From Acidimicrobiia bacterium (GTDB lineage Bacteria > Actinomycetota > Acidimicrobiia > Spongiisociales > UBA11373), in the NCBI GenBank assembly GCA_040878325.1, contig JBBDMM010000013.1, positions 1 to 61,440 on the forward strand: a stretch of 61,440 nucleotides of DNA. The letters run 5' to 3'. The notes beneath the pieces were generated by a model. It did no database searches, was not told the DNA's origin, and was given only the letters and a program-made list of their open reading frames with translations. The translations under genes were made by a program, and so were the position numbers. This document shows positions 15,188 to 24,694 of the stretch, piece by piece. Position 1 is the stretch's first letter. Each line of letters opens with the position of its first letter.

Positions 15188-16080
15188 ACCCGCTCGACCT
15201 CCCTGGTGCCGAAGAGCCCATAGGGCCGGACGAGCAGGACGAGAAACATCACCAGGTACGGGACCACCTGGGCAAAGTTCCTGCCGAGGAACTCCGCATG
15301 GATCGGTTGATAGGTGGTCGTCATTGCTTCGGCGATTCCCACGATCAGCGCGCCCACGAGCGCACCGGCGATCGAATCGAGCCCGCCGATCACCACCACC
15401 GGCAACGCCTTGAGGGCGACCACCCCGGCCGACCGATCGAGCCCCGGCGGGGTGGTCCCGATGAGTACCCCGCCGACCATCGCCAGCACCGACGCGATTG
15501 CCCACGAGGCGGCAAACACCGCGGTCACCGACACCCCTTGAGTGAGGGCTACCTCCTGGTCGAAGGCCGCGGCCCGCATCGCCAGTCCGAAGCGGGAGTA
15601 CTTGAAGAAGGCAAGGAGGACGGCGACGAGGATTGCCGCCGCCACGATCGCCGCCACCTGCCGATGGGCGATGTTGAGCGATCCGAGTTGAAAGAACTTC
15701 AGGCCCCAGGGGTCGCCCACCTGACGGGTCTCCACCCCGAGGAGGTCCAGGGCGACCACGGTGATGACGGTGTTCAGCCCGATCGTCATGATGGCGACGG
15801 CGAACACCGGTTTCCCCACCATGGGCCGCAGTGCGGTTCGCTCCACCAGCACCCCGGTGAGCGCAGCGAGACCGGCGGCCATCAGCACCGCCACCCAGAA
15901 CGGCCAACCGATGATCGTGGCGAAGTACACCACCCAGTAGGCGCCGAGGAGCATCAGCGCGGGTTGGGCGAAGTTGAGAACCTGCGTCGACTTGTAGATG
16001 ATTACAAAGCCGAGCGCGATCAAACCGTAAATCGCCGCGAGCGACGTCCCGTTGATCAGCGCCTGCAGGAACTGGGTCAT
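15184..16080 (-). CDS. LivH-type branched-chain ABC transporter permease
   Basis: A 298-residue permease with about eight helices: GTSLAAIYGLIALGFVIIYK at the N-terminus, VERTALRPM and RFGLAMRAAAFDQEVALTQG as the EAA-like loop. It overlaps the acyl-CoA synthetase by ATGA upstream and livM by ATGA downstream, so it is translationally coupled on both sides. Confidence 0.92.
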   Translation of the reverse strand: MTQFLQALINGTSLAAIYGLIALGFVIIYKSTQVLNFAQPALMLLGAYWVVYFATIIGWPFWVAVLMAAGLAALTGVLVERTALRPMVGKPVFAVAIMTIGLNTVITVVALDLLGVETRQVGDPWGLKFFQLGSLNIAHRQVAAIVAAAILVAVLLAFFKYSRFGLAMRAAAFDQEVALTQGVSVTAVFAASWAIASVLAMVGGVLIGTTPPGLDRSAGVVALKALPVVVIGGLDSIAGALVGALIVGIAEAMTTTYQPIHAEFLGRNFAQVVPYLVMFLVLLVRPYGLFGTREVERV

Positions 16081-17927
16081 CGATACATCGACTCGATGTC
16101 GTCGGCGAACCGCTCCTCGATGATCGACCGCTTGACCTTCTGAGTCGCGGTCAACTCGCCGTCCTCATGATCGAGTTCTTTCGTGAGCAGGCGGAAGTGC
16201 TTGATCTGCTCGACGCGGGCGAACTTCTCGTTCGTCTTGTCCACGGCCTTCTGGATCAGCGACCGCACTTCGGGTTTCTCGGACAAGTCTCGGTAGGTGG
16301 TGTGCGGGATGCGTCGCCGCTGAGCCCACTCGCTCACCACGTCGAGGTCGATGCCAATGAGGGCGGTCAGGTACTTGCGCCGATCGCCGATGACGATCGC
16401 CTCCTTGACGAAGGGCGACGTCTTCAGAGTGTTCTCGATCTCGGAGGGCGACACGTTCTTGCCGCCGCTCGTGATGATGATGTCCTTGATCCGATCGACG
16501 ATTCGGACATGCGTGCCATCGACCCACTCGCCAACGTCGCCGGTGTGCAGCCAGCCATCGTCGTCGATCGTTCGCGCAGTGGCGTCGGGCATATTCCAGT
16601 AGCCGGCAAACACCGCCGGATGGCGAGTCAGGATCTCACCCGTCTCAGCATCGAGCTTGAGTTCACACCCCATGTACGGCTCACCGACGGTGCCCAGCAC
16701 TGTGCGCCCCGGACGGTTGGTGGTGGCGACGCCACAGTTCTCGGTCATCCCGTACGCCTCGTAGATCGGCACGCCGATCGACATGAAGAACTCGAGTATC
16801 TCGGGTGCGATCGGCGCCGCCGCGGAGACGGCGTAGCGAATCCGACGCAGGCCGACGCGCTCGCGGAGCGACCGATACAGGAATACGTCGCCGAGTCGGG
16901 CGAGCACCCTGGTGGCGATCGTGTGCCGCCCGTGCCGACGGACCAGGGTCCGCCCGATGTACCGGGCAACTCTCAGCCAGATGACCGCATTGAACTTCTT
17001 GAGGCGCGAGGCAGAGGCGAGGCGCACCTGGATGGCAGCGTGGATGCGTTCCCAGATGCGGGGCACGCCCTGGACGATGGTCGGCTGCACGTCGCGCATG
17101 TCGGGGACCAGCGTGTCGAGCGATTCGCCGAAATGGATCGGGACACCCGCCCCGGTGCTGAACACCACCGAGAACAGCTTCTCGTAGATGTGGCACAAGG
17201 GCAGATAGGAGACGATCAGATCGTCCGGCCCCGGGCGTGGCCGCACGATCCCGTGGTCGCCGGCGATCTCGGCCGTGGCGAATTCCAGGTTGCCGATCGT
17301 GATCATCGACCCCTTGGGTGGCCCGGTCGTACCCGAGGTGTACACCAGATACGCGAGATCGGTTGGCTCCGTCGCCGCCATCCGATTCGCCACCGCCTCC
17401 GGATGGGTTTCCCGGTGCTCGACACCGCTCTGCATGAACGCATCCCATGAAATGAGACGCGAATCGTCGTAGGCGTCGACACCACGATGCTCGAGGTAGA
17501 CGATCGTCTCGATGTGGGGAAGGTCAGACGTCGGGATCGCCAATACCTTGTCGGCCTGCTCCTCGTCCTCGACCACCAGGATTCGCGCGCCAGAGTTGTT
17601 GAGGAGGTACTCGACTTCGGACACCGGATTCGTCGGATACAGGCCCATGCACACCGCCCGAGCCGCCAAGGAACCGAGATCGGTGAACACCCACTCGGGC
17701 CGATTGTCCGAGTGGATCGCCACCCGGTCTCCCGGCTCGATCCCGGCGGCAACGAGGGCATGGGCGAAGGTATCGACCTGGTCCCAATATTCGGCCCAGG
17801 TGATCTCGCGCCAGATGCCCCGGCTCTTCGCCCGCAGCGCGACCAGGTCGGACGTGGCAGCCGCGCGGTCCCGCACCCGCGAAGCCGGCGAGGCGATGGC
17901 GGCAGAGCGATCGGCGGTGGTCGTCAT
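16077..17927 (-). CDS. AMP-forming long-chain acyl-CoA synthetase (FadD15-like)
   Basis: A 616-residue ANL-superfamily ligase. It has the P-loop-like YTSGTTGPPKGSM, the AMP-binding YEAYGMTENCG, DGWLHTGDVGEW, and the C-terminal hinge RIKDIIITSGGKNVSPSEIE. These enzymes activate a carboxylic acid to acyl-AMP and then acyl-CoA. Length and insertions match the long-chain type. It is embedded in the liv operon with ATGA overlaps to livG and livH, so import and activation of the same acid is the simplest reading. The substrate is not determined by the sequence. Confidence 0.9.
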   Translation of the reverse strand: MTTTADRSAAIASPASRVRDRAAATSDLVALRAKSRGIWREITWAEYWDQVDTFAHALVAAGIEPGDRVAIHSDNRPEWVFTDLGSLAARAVCMGLYPTNPVSEVEYLLNNSGARILVVEDEEQADKVLAIPTSDLPHIETIVYLEHRGVDAYDDSRLISWDAFMQSGVEHRETHPEAVANRMAATEPTDLAYLVYTSGTTGPPKGSMITIGNLEFATAEIAGDHGIVRPRPGPDDLIVSYLPLCHIYEKLFSVVFSTGAGVPIHFGESLDTLVPDMRDVQPTIVQGVPRIWERIHAAIQVRLASASRLKKFNAVIWLRVARYIGRTLVRRHGRHTIATRVLARLGDVFLYRSLRERVGLRRIRYAVSAAAPIAPEILEFFMSIGVPIYEAYGMTENCGVATTNRPGRTVLGTVGEPYMGCELKLDAETGEILTRHPAVFAGYWNMPDATARTIDDDGWLHTGDVGEWVDGTHVRIVDRIKDIIITSGGKNVSPSEIENTLKTSPFVKEAIVIGDRRKYLTALIGIDLDVVSEWAQRRRIPHTTYRDLSEKPEVRSLIQKAVDKTNEKFARVEQIKHFRLLTKELDHEDGELTATQKVKRSIIEERFADDIESMYR

Positions 17928-18763
17928 TTGTCTCCTCCGGTGTCGACAATCGAGTGTTCCTGTCCCAGGTAGGCCCTGATCACATCCGGGTTGGCCTGGA
18001 TCTCACTTGGGCGGCCCACGGCGATGGGCTTGCCGAAGTCGACCGCAAGCACCTTGTCGGCCAGGTCCATGACCACTCGCATATCGTGGTCGATGAGGAC
18101 GATCCCGATGCCCAACTCCCGCTTGATGTCGGTGATGAAGCGGGCCATGTCCTCGGTCTCCTCGAGGTTCATGCCGGCGGCCGGCTCGTCCAACAGGAGC
18201 AGCTTGGGCTCCATCGCCAGGGCTCGACCGAGTTCGATGCGCTTCTGTATCCCGTACGGGAGCATCAGGACGTAGGACTTCCGATGCTGCTGGATGTCGA
18301 GGAACTCGATGATCCCCTCGACGACCTCTCGATTGCGTGCCTCCTCGCGCGACGCCCGGCCGAATCTGATGGCGGCAGCAAACGTCCCGTAGCGCACGTG
18401 CTGGTGGCGGCCGAGCATCAGGTTGTCCAACACCGTCAGTTGTGGGAACAACTCGATGTTCTGGAAGGTCCGGGCGACACCGAGATCTGCGATGCGGTCC
18501 GGCCGCATGGTGAGGAGATCCCGGCCGAGGAATCGAATCGATCCCTCCTGCGGCCGGTACACCCCCGAGATGCAGTTGAAGATCGACGTCTTCCCGGCCC
18601 CGTTCGGGCCAATGATCGCGAACAGCTCCCCGTTGCGCACCGACAGCGAGACCCCGTCGATCGCTTTGACGCCGGCGAACGCCAGGTGAACGTTGTCGAT
18701 CTCGAGGATTACTTCGTTGCCGTCGGCCGCGGGGAGAAACTCGTGGAGGAGCCGCGCTCTCAT
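17924..18763 (-). CDS. LivG-type ABC transporter ATP-binding protein
   Basis: A 279-residue ATPase. Walker A is GPNGAGKTS, the Q-loop region reads VARTFQNIELFPQ, the signature is LPYGIQKRIELGRALA (a usual LivG variant), Walker B LLLLDEPAAGMN, and the switch is LIDHDMRVV. I used the ATG at 18763 because it forms an ATGA overlap with livF, as at the other junctions; a GTG at 18772 is possible. It pairs with LivF on the LivHM permease. Confidence 0.92.
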   Translation of the reverse strand: MRARLLHEFLPAADGNEVILEIDNVHLAFAGVKAIDGVSLSVRNGELFAIIGPNGAGKTSIFNCISGVYRPQEGSIRFLGRDLLTMRPDRIADLGVARTFQNIELFPQLTVLDNLMLGRHQHVRYGTFAAAIRFGRASREEARNREVVEGIIEFLDIQQHRKSYVLMLPYGIQKRIELGRALAMEPKLLLLDEPAAGMNLEETEDMARFITDIKRELGIGIVLIDHDMRVVMDLADKVLAVDFGKPIAVGRPSEIQANPDVIRAYLGQEHSIVDTGGDK

Positions 18764-19542
18764 GACAGCCACCGCTTCTTGCGCCGGTAGTGCTTCACTT
18801 CCGCGAAGGACTTCACGTCCTCGCCGTGCAGTCCGAGGTAGAACTCCCTCACGTCTTCATCTTCGAGGAGTTCGGCTGCCGGCTTATCCATGACGACCTT
18901 GCCGGTTTCGAGGATGTAGCCGTGGTCGGCGATCGACAGTGCCATCGTGGCATTCTGCTCCACGAGCAGCACGCCTGTCCCTTGTCGGTTGATCTCAACG
19001 ATGATGTCGCGGATCTGTTGAACGAGCAGGGGGGCGAGCCCAAGGCTTGGCTCATCGAGAAGCAGGAACCGGGGGCTGGCCATGAGTGCCCGCCCGATCG
19101 CCAGCATCTGTTGCTGGCCACCGCTCAAATAGCCGGCCGTGAACTTCGGTCGCTCCTGCAGCGTCGGGAAGAGGTCGAACACCCGCGCAAGGTTCGCGTC
19201 CGCCTGCTTGCGGGCGGTATGCGCCCCGAGGCGCAGGTTCTCCTCAACGGTCATCTCGGCCAAGACCCTGCGGCCCTCGAGGGCTTGCCCGATGCCGATC
19301 TTGACGATCTTGGCCGCAGAAAAATGGTCGATCCGCTGACCGTCGAGGCTGATCTCCCCCTTGGTGAGATCGCCGTTGTGGACGTCGAGCAAGCCGCTGA
19401 TCGCTCGCAGGGTGGTCGTCTTGCCGGCGCCGTTGGCACCGAGCAGCGCGACGATCTTGCCATCGGGTACCTCGAGCGAAAGACCGCGCAGCACGAGGAT
19501 CACATCGCTGTAGACGACCTCGACGTTCTTAAGCGCCAGCAC
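18760..19542 (-). CDS. LivF-type ABC transporter ATP-binding protein, first gene of liv operon
   Basis: A 260-residue ATPase with Walker A GANGAGKTTTLRAISG, the LivF-type Q-loop IGQALEGRRVLAEMTVEENL, signature LSGGQQQMLAIGRAL, Walker B FLLLDEPSLGLAP and switch LVEQNA. The C-terminus has a basic extension KHYRRKKRWLS. It heads a run of five genes linked by 4-base overlaps (livF-livG-fadD-livH-livM) and then livK. The 98-bp gap upstream to moaE should hold the operon promoter; I see no clear consensus. Confidence 0.92.
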   Translation of the reverse strand: MLALKNVEVVYSDVILVLRGLSLEVPDGKIVALLGANGAGKTTTLRAISGLLDVHNGDLTKGEISLDGQRIDHFSAAKIVKIGIGQALEGRRVLAEMTVEENLRLGAHTARKQADANLARVFDLFPTLQERPKFTAGYLSGGQQQMLAIGRALMASPRFLLLDEPSLGLAPLLVQQIRDIIVEINRQGTGVLLVEQNATMALSIADHGYILETGKVVMDKPAAELLEDEDVREFYLGLHGEDVKSFAEVKHYRRKKRWLS

Positions 19543-19640
19543 GATGTGTCGGTCCTCCGGCCGTTGGCGCAGAGAGGCTAGTGATTGGTCGGCCGCCTCG
19601 CCGGGGAGACGAGAGGTCTACGGTCTACCACCCCAGCGAA

Positions 19641-20087
19641 CTACCCGCTCCCCTCTTGTACCCACTCCGCTCCGCCTGGCCAGTATTCCTTTTTCCAGAT
19701 GGGGGCTCGGGACTTGAGTTCGTCGATCACGTGGCGAGCGGCGGCAAATGCCTCGGGTCGATGTGGCGCAGAAACCGCCACTCCCACCGAATCCTCGCCA
19801 ACCTGGACGGTCCCCACCCGATGGGCTGCCGCAATCGAACCGAATGCCCATTGCGCCCGGGTCTCGGTGATGATCTCGAGGATCTTGGCCTCGACCACCT
19901 CGCGGTAGGCCTCGTACTCGAGGTGGGTCACCCCCTCGCGTCGGTCGGAATGGTCACGGACGGAGCCGAGAAACAGCACGATCGCCCCCGCATCGGGCCG
20001 ACGCACCGCGTCGAGCAGCGCGGACGGGTCGAGCGGCGATTCCGTCACCGAGACCAGATCGTGATGGGTTAGGTCGCCTGCGTCCAT
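19641..20087 (-). CDS. moaE: MoaE, molybdopterin synthase catalytic subunit
   Basis: A 148-residue MoaE protein. FLGSVRDHSDRREGVTHLEYEAY matches the N-terminal active region (VRDH...LEYEAY), HRVGTVQVGEDSVGVAVSAPHR the core, and LKSRAPIWKKEYWPGG the C-terminus with the catalytic KK. MoaE holds the substrate precursor Z while MoaD supplies sulphur. No moaD or other cofactor gene is adjacent. The ATG at 20087 follows GGAGGT by eight bases; earlier ATGs would overlap the htrA start. Confidence 0.92.
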   Translation of the reverse strand: MDAGDLTHHDLVSVTESPLDPSALLDAVRRPDAGAIVLFLGSVRDHSDRREGVTHLEYEAYREVVEAKILEIITETRAQWAFGSIAAAHRVGTVQVGEDSVGVAVSAPHRPEAFAAARHVIDELKSRAPIWKKEYWPGGAEWVQEGSG

Positions 20088-20100
20088 AGAATCGACCTCC

Positions 20101-21399
20101 ATGGCCGACACTACCCCTCCAACGGGTGCCCGCCCCGAGGACGGCCTCCCCCCATCGGAACTCGCTCCGCCACCTCCGTGGTCGAAGGATCTCGGGTTCG
20201 ATCCGCAGCCGACCGAGGGCCAGCCAGTTGACGAGTGGCTCGCCGGAGACCCCTACCCGACGGTGGCGGTCGAGGTGCTTCGGCCCATCGCACTGCCGAC
20301 CCGACGACGGTGGTTGGCTCGCACCGGGCGGACCGCCGCGCTGGTGGCGGTCGCGGCGTTCGCCGGCGCGGCCGCCGCCCTGGGGGTTTCCTTCGTGCTC
20401 GACGAGGAACCGACGCCACCCGGGGTGACCGTCGTCGAGCGGGTGGAGACGCGGGTGGTGACCCCGGACGAGGGCCTTTCGGTGGTCGCCGCCGTCGCCC
20501 GCCAGGTACTCCCATCGATCGTCTCGGTCGAGGTGAGCTTGGAGACCGGCGACGCCTTCGTGATCAGCGGTAGGGGCTCCGGGGTCGTCTACGACACCGC
20601 GGGCCATCTGGTGACCAACGCCCATGTGGTCGCTGACGGTCAACAGTTCCGGGCGGTCTTCGCCGATGGCCGCACCTATGTCGCGATTCTTGTCGGTGCG
20701 GATCCACTCACGGATGTGGCCGTCCTCCGGATCGATGCCTTCGGACTGACCCCGATCGCCATCGGGTCGGCACAGGATTCCTCCATCGGCGACCTGGCAA
20801 TCGCCATCGGCAACCCGCTGGGGCTGGAAGGCGGGCCCTCGGTGACGACCGGGGTGCTCTCGGCCTTCGATCGCCGGATCGTGACGGGGGTCGAGAGCGA
20901 GCTGTTCGGGATGCTGCAGACCGACGCTCCCATCACCCGGGGATCGAGCGGTGGCGCGCTGGTGGACGATGCTGGCCGTCTTCTGGGCATCACTACGGCA
21001 TTCGGAGTGAGCGATGTGGGCCAGGAGGGCCTCGGATTCGCGGTTCCGGTGGAACTGGTGGTCCGGGTCGCCGACGACCTCATCGCCGATGGAGTGGCTT
21101 CTCACACCTTCCTGGGCATCAGCGGTTCGACCCGGTTCGAGGTTCTCGCGGACGGAGCCCTGGCCCCGGCGGGGGTGAGGGTCGCCCAGGTGATCGACGG
21201 CACCGCGGCGGATCTCGGCGGCATCGAGGGCGGCGACATCATCCTCTCGGTCGACGGCGAAGCGGTCTCCACCCTTGATGGCTTGGTGATCCGGCTCAGA
21301 GTCTTCCGGGTCGGCGACTCGGTGACGATCGCCATCCTGCGCGGATCCGAACCCCTCGAGCTGCCGGTGACGCTGCTCGAACGCCCGGCGGACCTGTGA
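20101..21399 (+). CDS. HtrA/DegP-like trypsin-type serine protease with PDZ domain
   Basis: A 432-residue membrane-anchored protease. A proline-rich cytoplasmic region precedes one membrane helix at about residues 78-100 (AALVAVAAFAGAAAALGVSF). The catalytic triad is His in TNAHVV, Asp in DVAVLRID and Ser in GSSGGAL (Ser where Asn is usual before the nucleophile context). A C-terminal PDZ domain contains LGGIEGGDIILSVDGEAV. HtrA proteins handle misfolded envelope proteins. It is divergent from moaE with only 13 bases between starts and no clear ribosome site, and overlaps the next gene by GTGA. Confidence 0.9.
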   Translation: MADTTPPTGARPEDGLPPSELAPPPPWSKDLGFDPQPTEGQPVDEWLAGDPYPTVAVEVLRPIALPTRRRWLARTGRTAALVAVAAFAGAAAALGVSFVLDEEPTPPGVTVVERVETRVVTPDEGLSVVAAVARQVLPSIVSVEVSLETGDAFVISGRGSGVVYDTAGHLVTNAHVVADGQQFRAVFADGRTYVAILVGADPLTDVAVLRIDAFGLTPIAIGSAQDSSIGDLAIAIGNPLGLEGGPSVTTGVLSAFDRRIVTGVESELFGMLQTDAPITRGSSGGALVDDAGRLLGITTAFGVSDVGQEGLGFAVPVELVVRVADDLIADGVASHTFLGISGSTRFEVLADGALAPAGVRVAQVIDGTAADLGGIEGGDIILSVDGEAVSTLDGLVIRLRVFRVGDSVTIAILRGSEPLELPVTLLERPADL

Positions 21400-22463
21400 C
21401 CGACAACATATTCGACCGCCTCGCCGACCTGCTTCGATCGAGCGGCCCCGTCAACTGGCGCCTGGCCAGGGAGATCTCCGAGAGCATCGCCGGACCGGCC
21501 GAGCCCATCGATCCATGGCTCGAGGAGGAGTATCGGGACCTGGCTGCGACGGCGGCGCGGATGGTCGACCTGGGTTCGCCGCTCGACCCCTCCCTGGGGG
21601 AAACCGAGGCGCGGATCGTCGATCGCCGCGGCTGGGCGCATGCGAACATCGAGTCCCTCGCATATCTCGCGGAGCCGCTCGCCGACAAGCTTGCCTCCGA
21701 TGCCGGCTCGCCGCTTCAGCCACTCGGCCCGGCTCTCCTCGGAATGCAGATGGGCGCCACGATTGGATTCAGTGCCCAGACCGTCCTCGGTCAGTTCGAC
21801 CTCGGTCTGCCGGGCAACTTCCCCACCGGACCGACATTTGTCGTTCCCAACATCGAAGCCTTCGCGGACGATTCGGCTCTGGATGCCCGCGAGACACGGC
21901 TGTGGGTCGCCCTCCACGAGGTGACCCACCACGCCGCTTTCGCGGTGCCGTGGCTCCGAGAGCACGTGATGATGCTCGCCCACACCTTCGTCGAAAGCCT
22001 GGAGTTCGACAGCGAAGGGATCGAGCGGCGGATCGAGGCAATGCAGGACCCGGAGGTGCTGCAGAGAATGATGAGCGAACCGACCGGCCTCGCCGGCCTG
22101 CTGTCACCCGACGACGACGGCGAAGCGATCGGCCGGATGCGCGGCGTCCTCGCCGTGGTCGAGGGATATGCGGATCACCTCGTGAGAAAGACCGCAGGCA
22201 CGATGATCCCCGGCGCGTCCCGCCTGCGCGATGCCATCGATTTGCGGCGGGCCGAGGCATCCCAGGGTGAACAGTTGCTCCACCAGGCGGTTGCCCTGAA
22301 CCTGCGGCACGCCGACTATCGGCGGGGTGACGAGTTCTGCGCCGAGGTGGTGAGACGGTGGGGAGAAGACGCCCTGGATCGAATCTGGGAAGGGCCCGAG
22401 ATGGTCCCCACCGAAGGCGACCTCACCGACCCGGTGGGTTGGGCAGCCCGGGTCCTGCTCTAG
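21396..22463 (+). CDS. DUF2342 zincin-like metalloprotease
   Basis: A 355-residue protein of the DUF2342 family, often annotated as F420-biosynthesis-associated. The zinc motif is HEVTHHAAF (HExxH), with a downstream VVEGYADH carrying the expected third ligand glutamate region. The family occurs throughout Actinobacteria; its substrate is unknown and the F420 link is only by phylogenetic profile. It starts at a GTG overlapping the htrA stop codon (GTGA), which suggests co-expression with the envelope protease. Confidence 0.88.
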   Translation: MTDNIFDRLADLLRSSGPVNWRLAREISESIAGPAEPIDPWLEEEYRDLAATAARMVDLGSPLDPSLGETEARIVDRRGWAHANIESLAYLAEPLADKLASDAGSPLQPLGPALLGMQMGATIGFSAQTVLGQFDLGLPGNFPTGPTFVVPNIEAFADDSALDARETRLWVALHEVTHHAAFAVPWLREHVMMLAHTFVESLEFDSEGIERRIEAMQDPEVLQRMMSEPTGLAGLLSPDDDGEAIGRMRGVLAVVEGYADHLVRKTAGTMIPGASRLRDAIDLRRAEASQGEQLLHQAVALNLRHADYRRGDEFCAEVVRRWGEDALDRIWEGPEMVPTEGDLTDPVGWAARVLL

Positions 22464-22499
22464 AAATCAGCAAGCGGGCGACCGAGCCGAATTGCGACC

Positions 22500-24078
22500 T
22501 CAGGCCGTCTCCGCCAATGCCGCGACCGAAGCCGACGGCAACTCGAGTACGAACTGGGTCTCGTCGCCGACACGGGCGTAATTCAGTTCGCCGCCCATGA
22601 GGCGTGCCAGGCGCTGCGATACGGCGAGCCCGAGACCGATCGAGCCGGGCTGACGGGCCGACGACTCGCCGCCGCTGAAGAAGGCATCGAACATGCGGGC
22701 CACGGTGCGGTCGGGAATCTCACTTCCGCGGTCGGCGACCACGATCCGCACCCTGCCCCCTCGCGATTCGGCCCGCACCTCGACCGGCGCGCTCCCGTAC
22801 CGAATCGCGTTCCCGACGAGATTCCTGACGACCTGACGTACTCGCGCCGCATCCGCCAGAACCAGCAGGCCCGGTGGCACACCGACCAAGACCCCGCTCG
22901 GACCACCGCCAGTGACCGAGGTGACAGCGACCTCGACGGTCGACCGGACATCGAACACATCCCGCTTAACCACCAGTTCCTGATTGTCGAGCCGCGCCGC
23001 CGTCAGCAGGTCATCCACGATCCCGGCGATGTCGCGCGCCTGGCCGGCGGCCAGGCTCAACAATTCAGCCTGTTCTCCAGCGTCGTCTCCAGTTTGGAGC
23101 AACTCGAGAAATCCGATTACGGCGGTAAGAGGTGTCCTGAGCTCGTGGCTGACCGCGCCAATCAGCTCCGACTTCGACCTCACCAGGGCCTCCAACTCCT
23201 CGAGGTTGCGGCGCTGGTCGGTTACGTCCTGTAACTCACCTTCGAAGAACACGATCTTGCCGTGCTCGTCGGTGACGGGGCGGGTGTGGTCGCGAAGCCA
23301 GATGGTGGATCCGTCGGGTCGTCGGAACCGGATGTCGGTGGTGACGGCATCAAGCCGATCTCCAATCGCGTTGCGTAGACGGTTGAAGTCCTCGCGATCG
23401 AAGAAAAACTCCTGGGCGAGACGGCCGATGCTGCTCTCGGGGAACGCCGACCAGATCGGCGAGCGCTGGGTTCCCGTCAAGGAGCTCACCCGCAAGACCG
23501 GTCCGATAGAGGCCGACCGGTACCCGATCGAACAGTTGACGGTACGAAGCATGCTCAGCGCGCAGCCGACCCACGATGTGGTGGAGGAGAAGCCACGTCA
23601 CGAACGCACCGGGCAGAAGGATCCCGGCAGTCGCCAACCCAGCCCAGCCACCGCTCGCGACGACCAAAGTGACGGTGTGAGCCGAAAACGTCGCGAGGGC
23701 GGCGAGCATCGTCCATCGCGACGGCTCGACGATGGTGAAGAGCGGGAGGGCGAACATCACCGCGGCCGCCACCACGGCGATGACCGAGTCGGCAGGTCCG
23801 AACGGCGCAGCCACCGCCACCCCGACCGCGATTGCGACGGTCAACAGTTCGATGTCGGTCCTCTTGAGAAGCACCTCGACCAAGAGCAACGACCCGATCA
23901 CCAGACCGAGCACGACCCATGCCAGAAGTGCGTTGTCCCCGGTGATCAGTGCGAGGATCGCGATGAGCGCGGTCATGACGGGAACCGCCACAGCGCCCAG
24001 CACCACCGCCCGGCGCAAGAGCGGAGCGGAGCCGGTGGTTACGACCGGGGACCGGAGGGGCCCGGTCGAAGAAGGCAT
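22500..24078 (-). pseudogene. PAS sensor histidine kinase interrupted by a one-base frameshift
   Basis: Two minus-strand frames together make one kinase of about 525 residues. The 5' part (start at the ATG 24078) has five or six membrane helices and the first half of a PAS domain, ending ...LLDGNPALADLVGVP. The 3' part continues ESSIGRLAQEFFFDRED, then the HisKA motif GAVSHELRTPLTAVIGF, and N, G1 and G2 boxes (NLVGNAIRYG, ADRGSEIP, SIGLGLAVS). Removing one base from the GGGG run at 23439-23442 (plus strand) joins them exactly. All catalytic motifs are intact, so sequencing error or a very recent mutation is likelier than old decay. No response regulator is adjacent. Confidence 0.82.
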
Positions 24079-24193
24079 GGGGTTGCTATCGGAAGCGCCC
24101 AGCGCCCCCTTGAGGAAGGTGGGTGCCGACGAATCCTGCCCCCGCTCCGATCGGTACCATCGCCGACACCCGTCGAGGAAAGGCTTCAGACCC

Positions 24194-24652
24194 ATGGCTG
24201 CTGAGATCGGCTCTCCGGCTCCCGACTTCTCCCTGCGCAACTTCGACGGAGAGTTCGTCTCCCTCGGCGATCTGAAGGGACGGAAGTCCCTCATCGTCTT
24301 CATTCCTTTCCCGTTCACGGGGACCTGCGAGGGTGAACTGTGCGCCATTCGTGACCGGCTGGCCGACCTCGAGAACCTCGACGCCAATGTCATTGCCATC
24401 ACGACGGATACGGTCTTCGCCCACAAGGTGTGGGCCGAGCAGAACAACTTCGGGTTCCCCGTCCTATCGGACTTCTGGCCTCACGGGGCGGTGACCACGG
24501 CCTATGGGACTTTCGACGAGCGGGTGGGGGCGGCCAACCGCAGCAGCTACGTCCTCGACGAAGAAGGCATCGTCCGCGCGATCATCGCCACCGAGACCCG
24601 CAAAGTGGCCCGCGAGTTCGAGGACTACGTAGAGGCGCTGGCTTCTTTCTGA
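24194..24652 (+). CDS. peroxiredoxin (AhpE/PrxQ-like)
   Basis: A 152-residue thioredoxin-fold peroxiredoxin. The peroxidatic cysteine is in FPFTGTCEGELC, and a second cysteine follows five residues later (C-x4-C), the spacing seen for the resolving cysteine of PrxQ/Bcp enzymes rather than the single-cysteine AhpE type its sequence otherwise resembles. It reduces peroxides using thiol reductants. The ATG at 24194 gives the family length. It is divergent from the frameshifted kinase and 42 bases ahead of the DinB-like gene. Confidence 0.9.
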   Translation: MAAEIGSPAPDFSLRNFDGEFVSLGDLKGRKSLIVFIPFPFTGTCEGELCAIRDRLADLENLDANVIAITTDTVFAHKVWAEQNNFGFPVLSDFWPHGAVTTAYGTFDERVGAANRSSYVLDEEGIVRAIIATETRKVAREFEDYVEALASF

Positions 24653-24694
24653 CAAAGACCCTGCGACCCGGACCGACCATAGGATCTGCCGATC

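Noticed and set aside
13985-15907. A 640-residue livM with a long N-terminal extension
   Set aside because: The extension is the shadow of livH; the ATGA overlap at 15184-15187 sets the start.
23350-24078. Programmed frameshift in the PAS kinase
   Set aside because: No slippery heptamer or downstream stimulatory structure is evident; a single extra base in a short G run is simpler.
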